DNA of 64,000 bases from Flabesymbios commensalis (GCA_964017125.1 OZ024902.1:102751307-102815306), one strand, 5' to 3'. Positions 9,265 to 24,800 are shown, counted from the first letter of the stretch. The notes: generated by a model not told the origin, from the letters alone. Translations and numbers: made by a program.

Positions 9265-12200
9265 ATTATACACACAAACAAAAGAGGTATAAATACCAAA
9301 GGACAAGAAAATCAATGCGGGGAAGCGGAAGAACCAAGTTGAACTTACAACTGTTTCAGTGCTATATGGACGAATGCTTGGTATATGGGCCATAATTGAA
9401 CATTATCAAATTAGTTTCGTTAAATTCGCTAGAAAACATGTCTATATTATATTTTTTTGCTGAATTGGCTGCCTGGTGATAATAAATGAGCAAAATTATT
9501 GGTCTAGTAGCAATAAAACATCCCACAGGCGCGAAAATGTGTTTTCTGGAACTATGGCCTTAACGTCTCACCACACATAATACCCGTCCCATAGACTTAC
9601 ATGTATTATGACCCATACGCTCAGGCCTCCCAGCACTCCTAAAATGGGGAAATGTAAATAACCCTATATATCATTTTAACCATCCTGCTGTTCTCTTTCA
9701 AAATAAAAAATAAAAAAGGTATGTGAATCTGCTTGCTTTCCTGCTATTTTAGCCTTGAATAAGCTCTTGCCCCACTCTCCCCCGGGCGACCTAGAAAAAA
9801 ATTGACCTTGTTTTTTATAAGAGCCTTGTTACAGCCAGCGCAAGGACTTCCTGTTAGATCTATCTTTTATCATTTCGATGCTTTTGCTACAACAAAACAT
9901 CACAGAATCGATTTAAATTGGTATCAAAATGATATTTCCGTAATAATCACCACAGGAGCTGCTGCAAAGAGCCACAATTTTTAAAAAGAGTCTAACTTTC
10001 TTATTCTTAAACTTTATAATGATATGCGCGAATGAATTTGTGTGGTGAGACCTTAAGGGAAATAAACATGTTTATGGAATATTATTTTGCAAGTGAGCTA
10101 GAAAATACATTCTATTCTGAAATCGAAAAAGAAAACCTTGTCCAATTCCGATGAGCAGAAGGCACACAAACGCAAAATGAAATTCCCCTGTTTATTACTA
10201 GATCTCGAGAAATGGCCCGTTTTTCGATATTACAACATAATTTTCCATTTTCATGAAGCATCTGTATGAGATTGTCTATTTTTTCAGAGACTCGTCTCGA
10301 AATTGGGCAATGAATGATTTTATTTCTTCAGAATAGTGATGTACGGACATTATACACACAAACAAAAGAGGTATAAATACCAAAGGACAAGAAAATCAAT
10401 GCGGGGAAGCGGAAGAACCAAGTTGAACTTACAACTGTTTCAGTGCTATATGGACGAATGCTTGGTATATGGGCCATAATTGAACATTATCAAATTAGTT
10501 TCGTTAAATTCGCTAGAAAACATGTCTATATTATATTTTTTTGCTGAATTGGCTGCCTGGTGATAATAAATGAGCAAAATTATTGGTCTAGTAGCAATAA
10601 AACATCCCACAGGCGCGAAAATGTGTTTTCTGGAACTATGGCCTTAACGTCTCACCACACATAATACCCGTCCCATAGACTTACATGTATTATGACCCAT
10701 ACGCTCAGGCCTCCCAGCACTCCTAAAATGGGGAAATGTAAATAACCCTATATATCATTTTAACCATCCTGCTGTTCTCTTTCAAAATAAAAAATAAAAA
10801 AGGTATGTGAATCTGCTTGCTTTCCTGCTATTTTAGCCTTGAATAAGCTCTTGCCCCACTCTCCCCCGGGCGACCTAGAAAAAAATTGACCTTGTTTTTT
10901 ATAAGAGCCTTGTTACAGCCAGCGCAAGGACTTCCTGTTAGATCTATCTTTTATCATTTCGATGCTTTTGCTACAACAAAACATCACAGAATCGATTTAA
11001 ATTGGTATCAAAATGATATTTCCGTAATAATCACCACAGGAGCTGCTGCAAAGAGCCACAATTTTTAAAAAGAGTCTAACTTTCTTATTCTTAAACTTTA
11101 TAATGATATGCGCGAATGAATTTGTGTGGTGAGACCTTAAGGGAAATAAACATGTTTATGGAATATTATTTTGCAAGTGAGCTAGAAAATACATTCTATT
11201 CTGAAATCGAAAAAGAAAACCTTGTCCAATTCCGATGAGCAGAAGGCACACAAACGCAAAATGAAATTCCCCTGTTTATTACTAGATCTCGAGAAATGGC
11301 CCGTTTTTCGATATTACAACATAATTTTCCATTTTCATGAAGCATCTGTATGAGATTGTCTATTTTTTCAGAGACTCGTCTCGAAATTGGGCAATGAATG
11401 ATTTTATTTCTTCAGAATAGTGATGTACGGACATTATACACACAAACAAAAGAGGTATAAATACCAAAGGACAAGAAAATCAATGCGGGGAAGCGGAAGA
11501 ACCAAGTTGAACTTACAACTGTTTCAGTGCTATATGGACGAATGCTTGGTATATGGGCCATAATTGAACATTATCAAATTAGTTTCGTTAAATTCGCTAG
11601 AAAACATGTCTATATTATATTTTTTTGCTGAATTGGCTGCCTGGTGATAATAAATGAGCAAAATTATTGGTCTAGTAGCAATAAAACATCCCACAGGCGC
11701 GAAAATGTGTTTTCTGGAACTATGGCCTTAACGTCTCACCACACATAATACCCGTCCCATAGACTTACATGTATTATGACCCATACGCTCAGGCCTCCCA
11801 GCACTCCTAAAATGGGGAAATGTAAATAACCCTATATATCATTTTAACCATCCTGCTGTTCTCTTTCAAAATAAAAAATAAAAAAGGTATGTGAATCTGC
11901 TTGCTTTCCTGCTATTTTAGCCTTGAATAAGCTCTTGCCCCACTCTCCCCCGGGCGACCTAGAAAAAAATTGACCTTGTTTTTTATAAGAGCCTTGTTAC
12001 AGCCAGCGCAAGGACTTCCTGTTAGATCTATCTTTTATCATTTCGATGCTTTTGCTACAACAAAACATCACAGAATCGATTTAAATTGGTATCAAAATGA
12101 TATTTCCGTAATAATCACCACAGGAGCTGCTGCAAAGAGCCACAATTTTTAAAAAGAGTCTAACTTTCTTATTCTTAAACTTTATAATGATATGCGCGAA

Positions 12201-12516
12201 TGAATTTGTGTGGTGAGACCTTAAGGGAAATAAACATGTTTATGGAATATTATTTTGCAAGTGAGCTAGAAAATACATTCTATTCTGAAATCGAAAAAGA
12301 AAACCTTGTCCAATTCCGATGAGCAGAAGGCACACAAACGCAAAATGAAATTCCCCTGTTTATTACTAGATCTCGAGAAATGGCCCGTTTTTCGATATTA
12401 CAACATAATTTTCCATTTTCATGAAGCATCTGTATGAGATTGTCTATTTTTTCAGAGACTCGTCTCGAAATTGGGCAATGAATGATTTTATTTCTTCAGA
12501 ATAGTGATGTACGGAC
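9265..12516 (+). repeat. Array block B: three long monomers
   Basis: Units start at 9265, 10349 and 11433. All carry C at the G/C site and T at the T/A site. I noticed no private change, so these are the closest to a consensus of the C/T subtype. Each carries a complete MITE (9564-10052, 10648-11136 and 11732-12220). Confidence 0.93.
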
Positions 12517-13107
12517 ATTATACACACAAACAAAAGAGGTATAAATACCAAAGGACAAGAAAATCAATGCGGGGAAGCGGAAGAACCAAGTTGAACTTAC
12601 AACTGTTTCAGTGCTATATGGACGAATGCTTGGTATATGGGCCATAATTGAACATTATCAAATTAGTTTCGTTAAATTCGCTAGAAAACATGTCTATATT
12701 ATATTTTTTTGCTGAATTGGCTGCCTGGTGATAATAAATGAGCAAAATTATTGGTCTAGTAGCAATAAAACATCCCACAGGCGCGAAAATGTGTTTTCTG
12801 GAACTATGGCCTTAAGGGAAATAAACATGTTTATGGAATATTATTTTGCAAGTGAGCTAGAAAATACATTCTATTCTGAAATCGAAAAAGAAAACCTTGT
12901 CCAATTCCGATGAGCAGAAGGCACACAAACGCAAAATGAAATTCCCCTGTTTATTACTAGATCTCGAGAAATGGCCCGTTTTTCGATATTACAACATAAT
13001 TTTCCATTTTCATGAAGCATCTGTATGAGATTGTCTATTTTTTCAGAGACTCGTCTCGAAATTGGGCAATGAATGATTTTATTTCTTCAGAATAGTGATG
13101 TACGGAC
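12517..13107 (+). repeat. Short 591-bp monomer 2 (empty MITE site)
   Basis: It has the same seamless single-TTAA junction as the other short units and lies 3843 bp after short unit 1, which equals three long units plus one short. No private substitution seen. Confidence 0.93.
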
Positions 13108-15275
13108 ATTATACACACAAACAAAAGAGGTATAAATACCAAAGGACAAGAAAATCAATGCGGGGAAGCGGAAGAACCAAGTTGAACTTACAACTGTTTC
13201 AGTGCTATATGGACGAATGCTTGGTATATGGGCCATAATTGAACATTATCAAATTAGTTTCGTTAAATTCGCTAGAAAACATGTCTATATTATATTTTTT
13301 TGCTGAATTGGCTGCCTGGTGATAATAAATGAGCAAAATTATTGGTCTAGTAGCAATAAAACATCCCACAGGCGCGAAAATGTGTTTTCTGGAACTATGG
13401 CCTTAACGTCTCACCACACATAATACCCGTCCCATAGACTTACATGTATTATGACCCATACGCTCAGGCCTCCCAGCACTCCTAAAATGGGGAAATGTAA
13501 ATAACCCTATATATCATTTTAACCATCCTGCTGTTCTCTTTCAAAATAAAAAATAAAAAAGGTATGTGAATCTGCTTGCTTTCCTGCTATTTTAGCCTTG
13601 AATAAGCTCTTGCCCCACTCTCCCCCGGGCGACCTAGAAAAAAATTGACCTTGTTTTTTATAAGAGCCTTGTTACAGCCAGCGCAAGGACTTCCTGTTAG
13701 ATCTATCTTTTATCATTTCGATGGTTTTGCTACAACAAAACATCACAGAATCGATTTAAATTGGTATCAAAATGATATTTCCGTAATAATCACCACAGGA
13801 GCTGCTGCAAAGAGCCACAATTTTTAAAAAGAGTCTAACTTTCTTATTCTTAAACTTTATAATGATATGCGCGAATGAATTTGTGTGGTGAGACCTTAAG
13901 GGAAATAAACATGTTTATGGAATATTATTTTGCAAGTGAGCTAGAAAATACATTCTATTCTGAAATCGAAAAAGAAAACCTTGTCCAATTCCGATGAGCA
14001 GAAGGCACACAAACGCAAAATGAAATTCCCCTGTTTATTACTAGATCTCGAGAAATGGCCCGTTTTTCGATATTACAACATAATTTTCCATTTTCATGAA
14101 GCATCTGTATGAGATTGTCTATTTTTTCAGAGACTCGTCTCGAAATTGGGCAATGAATGATTTTATTTCTTCAGAATAGTGATGTACGGACATTATACAC
14201 ACAAACAAAAGAGGTATAAATACCAAAGGACAAGAAAATCAATGCGGGGAAGCGGAAGAACCAAGTTGAACTTACAACTGTTTCAGTGCTATATGGACGA
14301 ATGCTTGGTATATGGGCCATAATTGAACATTATCAAATTAGTTTCGTTAAATTCGCTAGAAAACATGTCTATATTATATTTTTTTGCTGAATTGGCTGCC
14401 TGGTGATAATAAATGAGCAAAATTATTGGTCTAGTAGCAATAAAACATCCCACAGGCGCGAAAATGTGTTTTCTGGAACTATGGCCTTAACGTCTCACCA
14501 CACATAATACCCGTCCCATAGACTTACATGTATTATGACCCATACGCTCAGGCCTCCCAGCACTCCTAAAATGGGGAAATGTAAATAACCCTATATATCA
14601 TTTTAACCATCCTGCTGTTCTCTTTCAAAATAAAAAATAAAAAAGGTATGTGAATCTGCTTGCTTTCCTGCTATTTTAGCCTTGAATAAGCTCTTGCCCC
14701 ACTCTCCCCCGGGCGACCTAGAAAAAAATTGACCTTGTTTTTTATAAGAGCCTTGTTACAGCCAGCGCAAGGACTTCCTGTTAGATCTATCTTTTATCAT
14801 TTCGATGCTTTTGCTACAACAAAACATCACAGAATCGATTTAAATTGGTATCAAAATGATATTTCCGTAATAATCACCACAGGAGCTGCTGCAAAGAGCC
14901 ACAATTTTTAAAAAGAGTCTAACTTTCTTATTCTTAAACTTTATAATGATATGCGCGAATGAATTTGTGTGGTGAGACCTTAAGGGAAATAAACATGTTT
15001 ATGGAATATTATTTTGCAAGTGAGCTAGAAAATACATTCTATTCTGAAATCGAAAAAGAAAACCTTGTCCAATTCCGATGAGCAGAAGGCACACAAACGC
15101 AAAATGAAATTCCCCTGTTTATTACTAGATCTCGAGAAATGGCCCGTTTTTCGATATTACAACATAATTTTCCATTTTCATGAAGCATCTGTATGAGATT
15201 GTCTATTTTTTCAGAGACTCGTCTCGAAATTGGGCAATGAATGATTTTATTTCTTCAGAATAGTGATGTACGGAC
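13108..15275 (+). repeat. Array block C: two long monomers
   Basis: Units start at 13108 (G at the G/C site) and 14192 (C). Both have T at the T/A site. Two units of different subtype lie between two empty-site units, showing that subtypes are interleaved rather than in single runs. Confidence 0.93.
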
Positions 15276-15866
15276 ATTATACACACAAACAAAAGAGGTA
15301 TAAATACCAAAGGACAAGAAAATCAATGCGGGGAAGCGGAAGAACCAAGTTGAACTTACAACTGTTTCAGTGCTATATGGACGAATGCTTGGTATATGGG
15401 CCATAATTGAACATTATCAAATTAGTTTCGTTAAATTCGCTAGAAAACATGTCTATATTATATTTTTTTGCTGAATTGGCTGCCTGGTGATAATAAATGA
15501 GCAAAATTATTGGTCTAGTAGCAATAAAACATCCCACAGGCGCGAAAATGTGTTTTCTGGAACTATGGCCTTAAGGGAAATAAACATGTTTATGGAATAT
15601 TATTTTGCAAGTGAGCTAGAAAATACATTCTATTCTGAAATCGAAAAAGAAAACCTTGTCCAATTCCGATGAGCAGAAGGCACACAAACGCAAAATGAAA
15701 TTCCCCTGTTTATTACTAGATCTCGAGAAATGGCCCGTTTTTCGATATTACAACATAATTTTCCATTTTCATGAAGCATCTGTATGAGATTGTCTATTTT
15801 TTCAGAGACTCGTCTCGAAATTGGGCAATGAATGATTTTATTTCTTCAGAATAGTGATGTACGGAC
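15276..15866 (+). repeat. Short 591-bp monomer 3 (empty MITE site)
   Basis: Third seamless empty site, 2759 bp after the second. Three of the five short units thus fall within 7.2 kb, and the next is 22.3 kb away. Confidence 0.93.
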
Positions 15867-18800
15867 ATTATACACACAAACAAAAGAGGTATAAATACCA
15901 AAGGACAAGAAAATCAATGCGGGGAAGCGGAAGAACCAAGTTGAACTTACAACTGTTTCAGTGCTATATGGACGAATGCTTGGTATATGGGCCATAATTG
16001 AACATTATCAAATTAGTTTCGTTAAATTCGCTAGAAAACATGTCTATATTATATTTTTTTGCTGAATTGGCTGCCTGGTGATAATAAATGAGCAAAATTA
16101 TTGGTCTAGTAGCAATAAAACATCCCACAGGCGCGAAAATGTGTTTTCTGGAACTATGGCCTTAACGTCTCACCACACATAATACCCGTCCCATAGACTT
16201 ACATGTATTATGACCCATACGCTCAGGCCTCCCAGCACTCCTAAAATGGGGAAATGTAAATAACCCTATATATCATTTTAACCATCCTGCTGTTCTCTTT
16301 CAAAATAAAAAATAAAAAAGGTATGTGAATCTGCTTGCTTTCCTGCTATTTTAGCCTTGAATAAGCTCTTGCCCCACTCTCCCCCGGGCGACCTAGAAAA
16401 AAATTGACCTTGTTTTTTATAAGAGCCTTGTTACAGCCAGCGCAAGGACTTCCTGTTAGATCTATCTTTTATCATTTCGATGGTTTTGCTACAACAAAAC
16501 ATCACAGAATCGATTTAAATTGGTATCAAAATGATATTTCCGTAATAATCACCACAGGAGCTGCTGCAAAGAGCCACAATTTTTAAAAAGAGTCTAACTT
16601 TCTTATTCTTAAACTTTATAATGATATGCGCGAATGAATTTGTGTGGTGAGACCTTAAGGGAAATAAACATGTTTATGGAATATTATTTTGCAAGTGAGC
16701 TAGAAAATACATTCTATTCTGAAATCGAAAAAGAAAACCTTGTCCAATTCCGATGAGCAGAAGGCACACAAACGCAAAATGAAATTCCCCTGTTTATTAC
16801 TAGATCTCGAGAAATGGCCCGTTTTTCGATATTACAACATAATTTTCCATTTTCATGAAGCATCTGTATGAGATTGTCTATTTTTTCAGAGACTCGTCTC
16901 GAAATTGGGCAATGAATGATTTTATTTCTTCAGAATAGTGATGTACGGACATTATACACACAAACAAAAGAGGTATAAATACCAAAGGACAAGAAAATCA
17001 ATGCGGGGAAGCGGAAGAACCAAGTTGAACTTACAACTGTTTCAGTGCTATATGGACGAATGCTTGGTATATGGGCCATAATTGAACATTATCAAATTAG
17101 TTTCGTTAAATTCGCTAGAAAACATGTCTATATTATATTTTTTTGCTGAATTGGCTGCCTGGTGATAATAAATGAGCAAAATTATTGGTCTAGTAGCAAT
17201 AAAACATCCCACAGGCGCGAAAATGTGTTTTCTGGAACTATGGCCTTAACGTCTCACCACACATAATACCCGTCCCATAGACTTACATGTATTATGACCC
17301 ATACGCTCAGGCCTCCCAGCACTCCTAAAATGGGGAAATGTAAATAACCCTATATATCATTTTAACCATCCTGCTGTTCTCTTTCAAAATAAAAAATAAA
17401 AAAGGTATGTGAATCTGCTTGCTTTCCTGCTATTTTAGCCTTGAATAAGCTCTTGCCCCACTCTCCCCCGGGCGACCTAGAAAAAAATTGACCTTGTTTT
17501 TTATAAGAGCCTTGTTACAGCCAGCGCAAGGACTTCCTGTTAGATCTATCTTTTATCATTTCGATGGTTTTGCTACAACAAAACATCACAGAATCGATTT
17601 AAATTGGTATCAAAATGATATTTCCGTAATAATCACCACAGGAGCTGCTGCAAAGAGCCACAATTTTTAAAAAGAGTCTAACTTTCTTATTCTTAAACTT
17701 TATAATGATATGCGCGAATTAATTTGTGTGGTGAGACCTTAAGGGAAATAAACATGTTTATGGAATATTATTTTGCAAGTGAGCTAGAAAATACATTCTA
17801 TTCTGAAATCGAAAAAGAAAACCTTGTCCAATTCCGATGAGCAGAAGGCACACAGGAACGCAAAATGAAATTCCCCTGTTTATTACTAGATCTCGAGAAA
17901 TGGCCCGTTTTTCGATATTACAACATAATTTTCCATTTTCATGAAGCATCTGTATGAGATTGTCTATTTTTTCAGAGACTCGTCTCGAAATTGGGCAATG
18001 AATGATTTTATTTCTTCAGAATAGTGATGTACGGACATTATACACACAAACAAAAGAGGTATAAATACCAAAGGACAAGAAAATCAATGCGGGGAAGCGG
18101 AAGAACCAAGTTGAACTTACAACTGTTTCAGTGCTATATGGACGAATGCTTGGTATATGGGCCATAATTGAACATTATCAAATTAGTTTCGTTAAATTCG
18201 CTAGAAAACATGTCTATATTATATTTTTTTGCTGAATTGGCTGCCTGGTGATAATAAATGAGCAAAATTATTGGTCTAGTAGCAATAAAACATCCCACAG
18301 GCGCGAAAATGTGTTTTCTGGAACTATGGCCTTAACGTCTCACCACACATAATACCCGTCCCATAGACTTACATGTATTATGACCCATACGCTCAGGCCT
18401 CCCAGCACTCCTAAAATGGGGAAATGTAAATAACCCTATATATCATTTTAACCATCCTGCTGTTCTCTTTCAAAATACAAAATAAAAAAGGTATGTGAAT
18501 CTGCTTGCTTTCCTGCTATTTTAGCCTTGAATAAGCTCTTGCCCCACTCTCCCCCGGGCGACCTAGAAAAAAATTGACCTTGTTTTTTATAAGAGCCTTG
18601 TTACAGCCAGCGCAAGGACTTCCTGTTAGATCTATCTTTTATCATTTCGATGGTTTTGCTACAACAAAACATCACAGAATCGATTTAAATTGGTATCAAA
18701 ATGATATTTCCGTAATAATCACCACAGGAGCTGCTGCAAAGAGCCACAATTTTTAAAAAGAGTCTAACTTTCTTATTCTTAAACTTTATAATGATATGCG

Positions 18801-21800
18801 CGAATGAATTTGTGTGGTGAGACCTTAAGGGAAATAAACATGTTTATGGAATATTATTTTGCAAGTGAGCTAGAAAATACATTCTATTCTGAAATCGAAA
18901 AAGAAAACCTTGTCCAATTCCGATGAGCAGAAGGCACACAAACGCAAAATGAAATTCCCCTGTTTATTACTAGATCTCGAGAAATGGCCCGTTTTTCGAT
19001 ATTACAACATAATTTTCCATTTTCATGAAGCATCTGTATGAGATTGTCTATTTTTTCAGAGACTCGTCTCGAAATTGGGCAATGAATGATTTTATTTCTT
19101 CAGAATAGTGATGTACGGACATTATACACACAAACAAAAGAGGTATAAATACCAAAGGACAAGAAAATCAATGCGGGGAAGCGGAAGAACCAAGTTGAAC
19201 TTACAACTGTTTCAGTGCTATATGGACGAATGCTTGGTATATGGGCCATAATTGAACATTATCAAATTAGTTTCGTTAAATTCGCTAGAAAACATGTCTA
19301 TATTATATTTTTTTGCTGAATTGGCTGCCTGGTGATAATAAATGAGCAAAATTATTGGTCTAGTAGCAATAAAACATCCCACAGGCGCGAAAATGTGTTT
19401 TCTGGAACTATGGCCTTAACGTCTCACCACACATAATACCCGTCCCATAGACTTACATGTATTATGACCCATACGCTCAGGCCTCCCAGCACTCCTAAAA
19501 TGGGGAAATGTAAATAACCCTATATATCATTTTAACCATCCTGCTGTTCTCTTTCAAAATAAAAAATAAAAAAGGTATGTGAATCTGCTTGCTTTCCTGC
19601 TATTTTAGCCTTGAATAAGCTCTTGCCCCACTCTCCCCCGGGCGACCTAGAAAAAAATTGACCTTGTTTTTTATAAGAGCCTTGTTACAGCCAGCGCAAG
19701 GACTTCCTGTTAGATCTATCTTTTATCATTTCGATGGTTTTGCTACAACAAAACATCACAGAATCGATTTAAATTGGTATCAAAATGATATTTCCGTAAT
19801 AATCACCACAGGAGCTGCTGCAAAGAGCCACAATTTTTAAAAAGAGTCTAACTTTCTTATTCTTAAACTTTATAATGATATGCGCGAATGAATTTGTGTG
19901 GTGAGACCTTAAGGGAAATAAACATGTTTATGGAATATTATTTTGCAAGTGAGCTAGAAAATACATTCTATTCTGAAATCGAAAAAGAAAACCTTGTCCA
20001 ATTCCGATGAGCAGAAGGCACACAAACGCAAAATGAAATTCCCCTGTTTATTACTAGATCTCGAGAAATGGCCCGTTTTTCGATATTACAACATAATTTT
20101 CCATTTTCATGAAGCATCTGTATGAGATTGTCTATTTTTTCAGAGACTCGTCTCGAAATTGGGCAATGAATGATTTTATTTCTTCAGAATAGTGATGTAC
20201 GGACATTATACACACAAACAAAAGAGGTATAAATACCAAAGGACAAGAAAATCAATGCGGGGAAGCGGAAGAACCAAGTTGAACTTACAACTGTTTCAGT
20301 GCTATATGGACGAATGCTTGGTATATGGGCCATAATTGAACATTATCAAATTAGTTTCGTTAAATTCGCTAGAAAACATGTCTATATTATATTTTTTTGC
20401 TGAATTGGCTGCCTGGTGATAATAAATGAGCAAAATTATTGGTCTAGTAGCAATAAAACATCCCACAGGCGCGAAAATGTGTTTTCTGGAACTATGGCCT
20501 TAACGTCTCACCACACATAATACCCGTCCCATAGACTTACATGTATTATGACCCATACGCTCAGGCCTCCCAGCACTCCTAAAATGGGGAAATGTAAATA
20601 ACCCTATATATCATTTTAACCATCCTGCTGTTCTCTTTCAAAATAAAAAATAAAAAAGGTATGTGAATCTGCTTGCTTTCCTGCTATTTTAGCCTTGAAT
20701 AAGCTCTTGCCCCACTCTCCCCCGGGCGACCTAGAAAAAAATTGACCTTGTTTTTTATAAGAGCCTTGTTACAGCCAGCGCAAGGACTTCCTGTTAGATC
20801 TATCTTTTATCATTTCGATGGTTTTGCTACAACAAAACATCACAGAATCGATTTAAATTGGTATCAAAATGATATTTCCGTAATAATCACCACAGGAGCT
20901 GCTGCAAAGAGCCACAATTTTTAAAAAGAGTCTAACTTTCTTATTCTTAAACTTTATAATGATATGCGCGAATGAATTTGTGTGGTGAGACCTTAAGGGA
21001 AATAAACATGTTTATGGAATATTATTTTGCAAGTGAGCTAGAAAATACATTCTATTCTGAAATCGAAAAAGAAAACCTTGTCCAATTCCGATGAGCAGAA
21101 GGCACACAAACGCAAAATGAAATTCCCCTGTTTATTACTAGATCTCGAGAAATGGCCCGTTTTTCGATATTACAACATAATTTTCCATTTTCATGAAGCA
21201 TCTGTATGAGATTGTCTATTTTTTCAGAGACTCGTCTCGAAATTGGGCAATGAATGATTTTATTTCTTCAGAATAGTGATGTACGGACATTATACACACA
21301 AACAAAAGAGGTATAAATACCAAAGGACAAGAAAATCAATGCGGGGAAGCGGAAGAACCAAGTTGAACTTACAACTGTTTCAGTGCTATATGGACGAATG
21401 CTTGGTATATGGGCCATAATTGAACATTATCAAATTAGTTTCGTTAAATTCGCTAGAAAACATGTCTATATTATATTTTTTTGCTGAATTGGCTGCCTGG
21501 TGATAATAAATGAGCAAAATTATTGGTCTAGTAGCAATAAAACATCCCACAGGCGCGAAAATGTGTTTTCTGGAACTATGGCCTTAACGTCTCACCACAC
21601 ATAATACCCGTCCCATAGACTTACATGTATTATGACCCATACGCTCAGGCCTCCCAGCACTCCTAAAATGGGGAAATGTAAATAACCCTATATATCATTT
21701 TAACCATCCTGCTGTTCTCTTTCAAAATACAAAATAAAAAAGGTATGTGAATCTGCTTGCTTTCCTGCTATTTTAGCCTTGAATAAGCTCTTGCCCCACT

Positions 21801-24800
21801 CTCCCCCGGGCGACCTAGAAAAAAATTGACCTTGTTTTTTATAAGAGCCTTGTTACAGCCAGCGCAAGGACTTCTTGTTAGATCTATCTTTTATCATTTC
21901 GATGGTTTTGCTACAACAAAACATCACAGAATCGATTTAAATTGGTATCAAAATGATATTTCCGTAATAATCACCACAGGAGCTGCTGCAAAGAGCCACA
22001 ATTTTTAAAAAGAGTCTAACTTTCTTATTCTTAAACTTTATAATGATATGCGCGAATGAATTTGTGTGGTGAGACCTTAAGGGAAATAAACATGTTTATG
22101 GAATATTATTTTGCAAGTGAGCTAGAAAATACATTCTATTCTGAAATCGAAAAAGAAAACCTTGTCCAATTCCGATGAGCAGAAGGCACACAAACGCAAA
22201 ATGAAATTCCCCTGTTTATTACTAGATCTCGAGAAATGGCCCGTTTTTCGATATTACAACATAATTTTCCATTTTCATGAAGCATCTGTATGAGATTGTC
22301 TATTTTTTCAGAGACTCGTCTCGAAATTGGGCAATGAATGATTTTATTTCTTCAGAATAGTGATGTACGGACATTATACACACAAACAAAAGAGGTATAA
22401 ATACCAAAGGACAAGAAAATCAATGCGGGGAAGCGGAAGAACCAAGTTGAACTTACAACTGTTTCAGTGCTATATGGACGAATGCTTGGTATATGGGCCA
22501 TAATTGAACATTATCAAATTAGTTTCGTTAAATTCGCTAGAAAACATGTCTATATTATATTTTTTTGCTGAATTGGCTGCCTGGTGATAATAAATGAGCA
22601 AAATTATTGGTCTAGTAGCAATAAAACATCCCACAGGCGCGAAAATGTGTTTTCTGGAACTATGGCCTTAACGTCTCACCACACATAATACCCGTCCCAT
22701 AGACTTACATGTATTATGACCCATACGCTCAGGCCTCCCAGCACTCCTAAAATGGGGAAATGTAAATAACCCTATATATCATTTTAACCATCCTGCTGTT
22801 CTCTTTCAAAATACAAAATAAAAAAGGTATGTGAATCTGCTTGCTTTCCTGCTATTTTAGCCTTGAATAAGCTCTTGCCCCACTCTCCCCCGGGCGACCT
22901 AGAAAAAAATTGACCTTGTTTTTTATAAGAGCCTTGTTACAGCCAGCGCAAGGACTTCCTGTTAGATCTATCTTTTATCATTTCGATGGTTTTGCTACAA
23001 CAAAACATCACAGAATCGATTTAAATTGGTATCAAAATGATATTTCCGTAATAATCACCACAGGAGCTGCTGCAAAGAGCCACAATTTTTAAAAAGAGTC
23101 TAACTTTCTTATTCTTAAACTTTATAATGATATGCGCGAATGAATTTGTGTGGTGAGACCTTAAGGGAAATAAACATGTTTATGGAATATTATTTTGCAA
23201 GTGAGCTAGAAAATACATTCTATTCTGAAATCGAAAAAGAAAACCTTGTCCAATTCCGATGAGCAGAAGGCACACAAACGCAAAATGAAATTCCCCTGTT
23301 TATTACTAGATCTCGAGAAATGGCCCGTTTTTCGATATTACAACATAATTTTCCATTTTCATGAAGCATCTGTATGAGATTGTCTATTTTTTCAGAGACT
23401 CGTCTCGAAATTGGGCAATGAATGATTTTATTTCTTCAGAATAGTGATGTACGGACATTATACACACAAACAAAAGAGGTATAAATACCAAAGGACAAGA
23501 AAATCAATGCGGGGAAGCGGAAGAACCAAGTTGAACTTACAACTGTTTCAGTGCTATATGGACGAATGCTTGGTATATGGGCCATAATTGAACATTATCA
23601 AATTAGTTTCGTTAAATTCGCTAGAAAACATGTCTATATTATATTTTTTTGCTGAATTGGCTGCCTGGTGATAATAAATGAGCAAAATTATTGGTCTAGT
23701 AGCAATAAAACATCCCACAGGCGCGAAAATGTGTTTTCTGGAACTATGGCCTTAACGTCTCACCACACATAATACCCGTCCCATAGACTTACATGTATTA
23801 TGACCCATACGCTCAGGCCTCCCAGCACTCCTAAAATGGGGAAATGTAAATAACCCTATATATCATTTTAACCATCCTGCTGTTCTCTTTCAAAATAAAA
23901 AATAAAAAAGGTATGTGAATCTGCTTGCTTTCCTGCTATTTTAGCCTTGAATAAGCTCTTGCCCCACTCTCCCCCGGGCGACCTAGAAAAAAATTGACCT
24001 TGTTTTTTATAAGAGCCTTGTTACAGCCAGCGCAAGGACTTCCTGTTAGATCTATCTTTTATCATTTCGATGGTTTTGCTACAACAAAACATCACAGAAT
24101 CGATTTAAATTGGTATCAAAATGATATTTCCGTAATAATCACCACAGGAGCTGCTGCAAAGAGCCACAATTTTTAAAAAGAGTCTAACTTTCTTATTCTT
24201 AAACTTTATAATGATATGCGCGAATGAATTTGTGTGGTGAGACCTTAAGGGAAATAAACATGTTTATGGAATATTATTTTGCAAGTGAGCTAGAAAATAC
24301 ATTCTATTCTGAAATCGAAAAAGAAAACCTTGTCCAATTCCGATGAGCAGAAGGCACACAAACGCAAAATGAAATTCCCCTGTTTATTACTAGATCTCGA
24401 GAAATGGCCCGTTTTTCGATATTACAACATAATTTTCCATTTTCATGAAGCATCTGTATGAGATTGTCTATTTTTTCAGAGACTCGTCTCGAAATTGGGC
24501 AATGAATGATTTTATTTCTTCAGAATAGTGATGTACGGACATTATACACACAAACAAAAGAGGTATAAATACCAAAGGACAAGAAAATCAATGCGGGGAA
24601 GCGGAAGAACCAAGTTGAACTTACAACTGTTTCAGTGCTATATGGACGAATGCTTGGTATATGGGCCATAATTGAACATTATCAAATTAGTTTCGTTAAA
24701 TTCGCTAGAAAACATGTCTATATTATATTTTTTTGCTGAATTGGCTGCCTGGTGATAATAAATGAGCAAAATTATTGGTCTAGTAGCAATAAAACATCCC

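Noticed and set aside
17758-17949. A 63-codon minus-strand open frame
   Set aside because: It occurs in one unit only, because a private GG insertion shifts the frame past the usual stop. The equivalent frame elsewhere is shorter and unrecognised.
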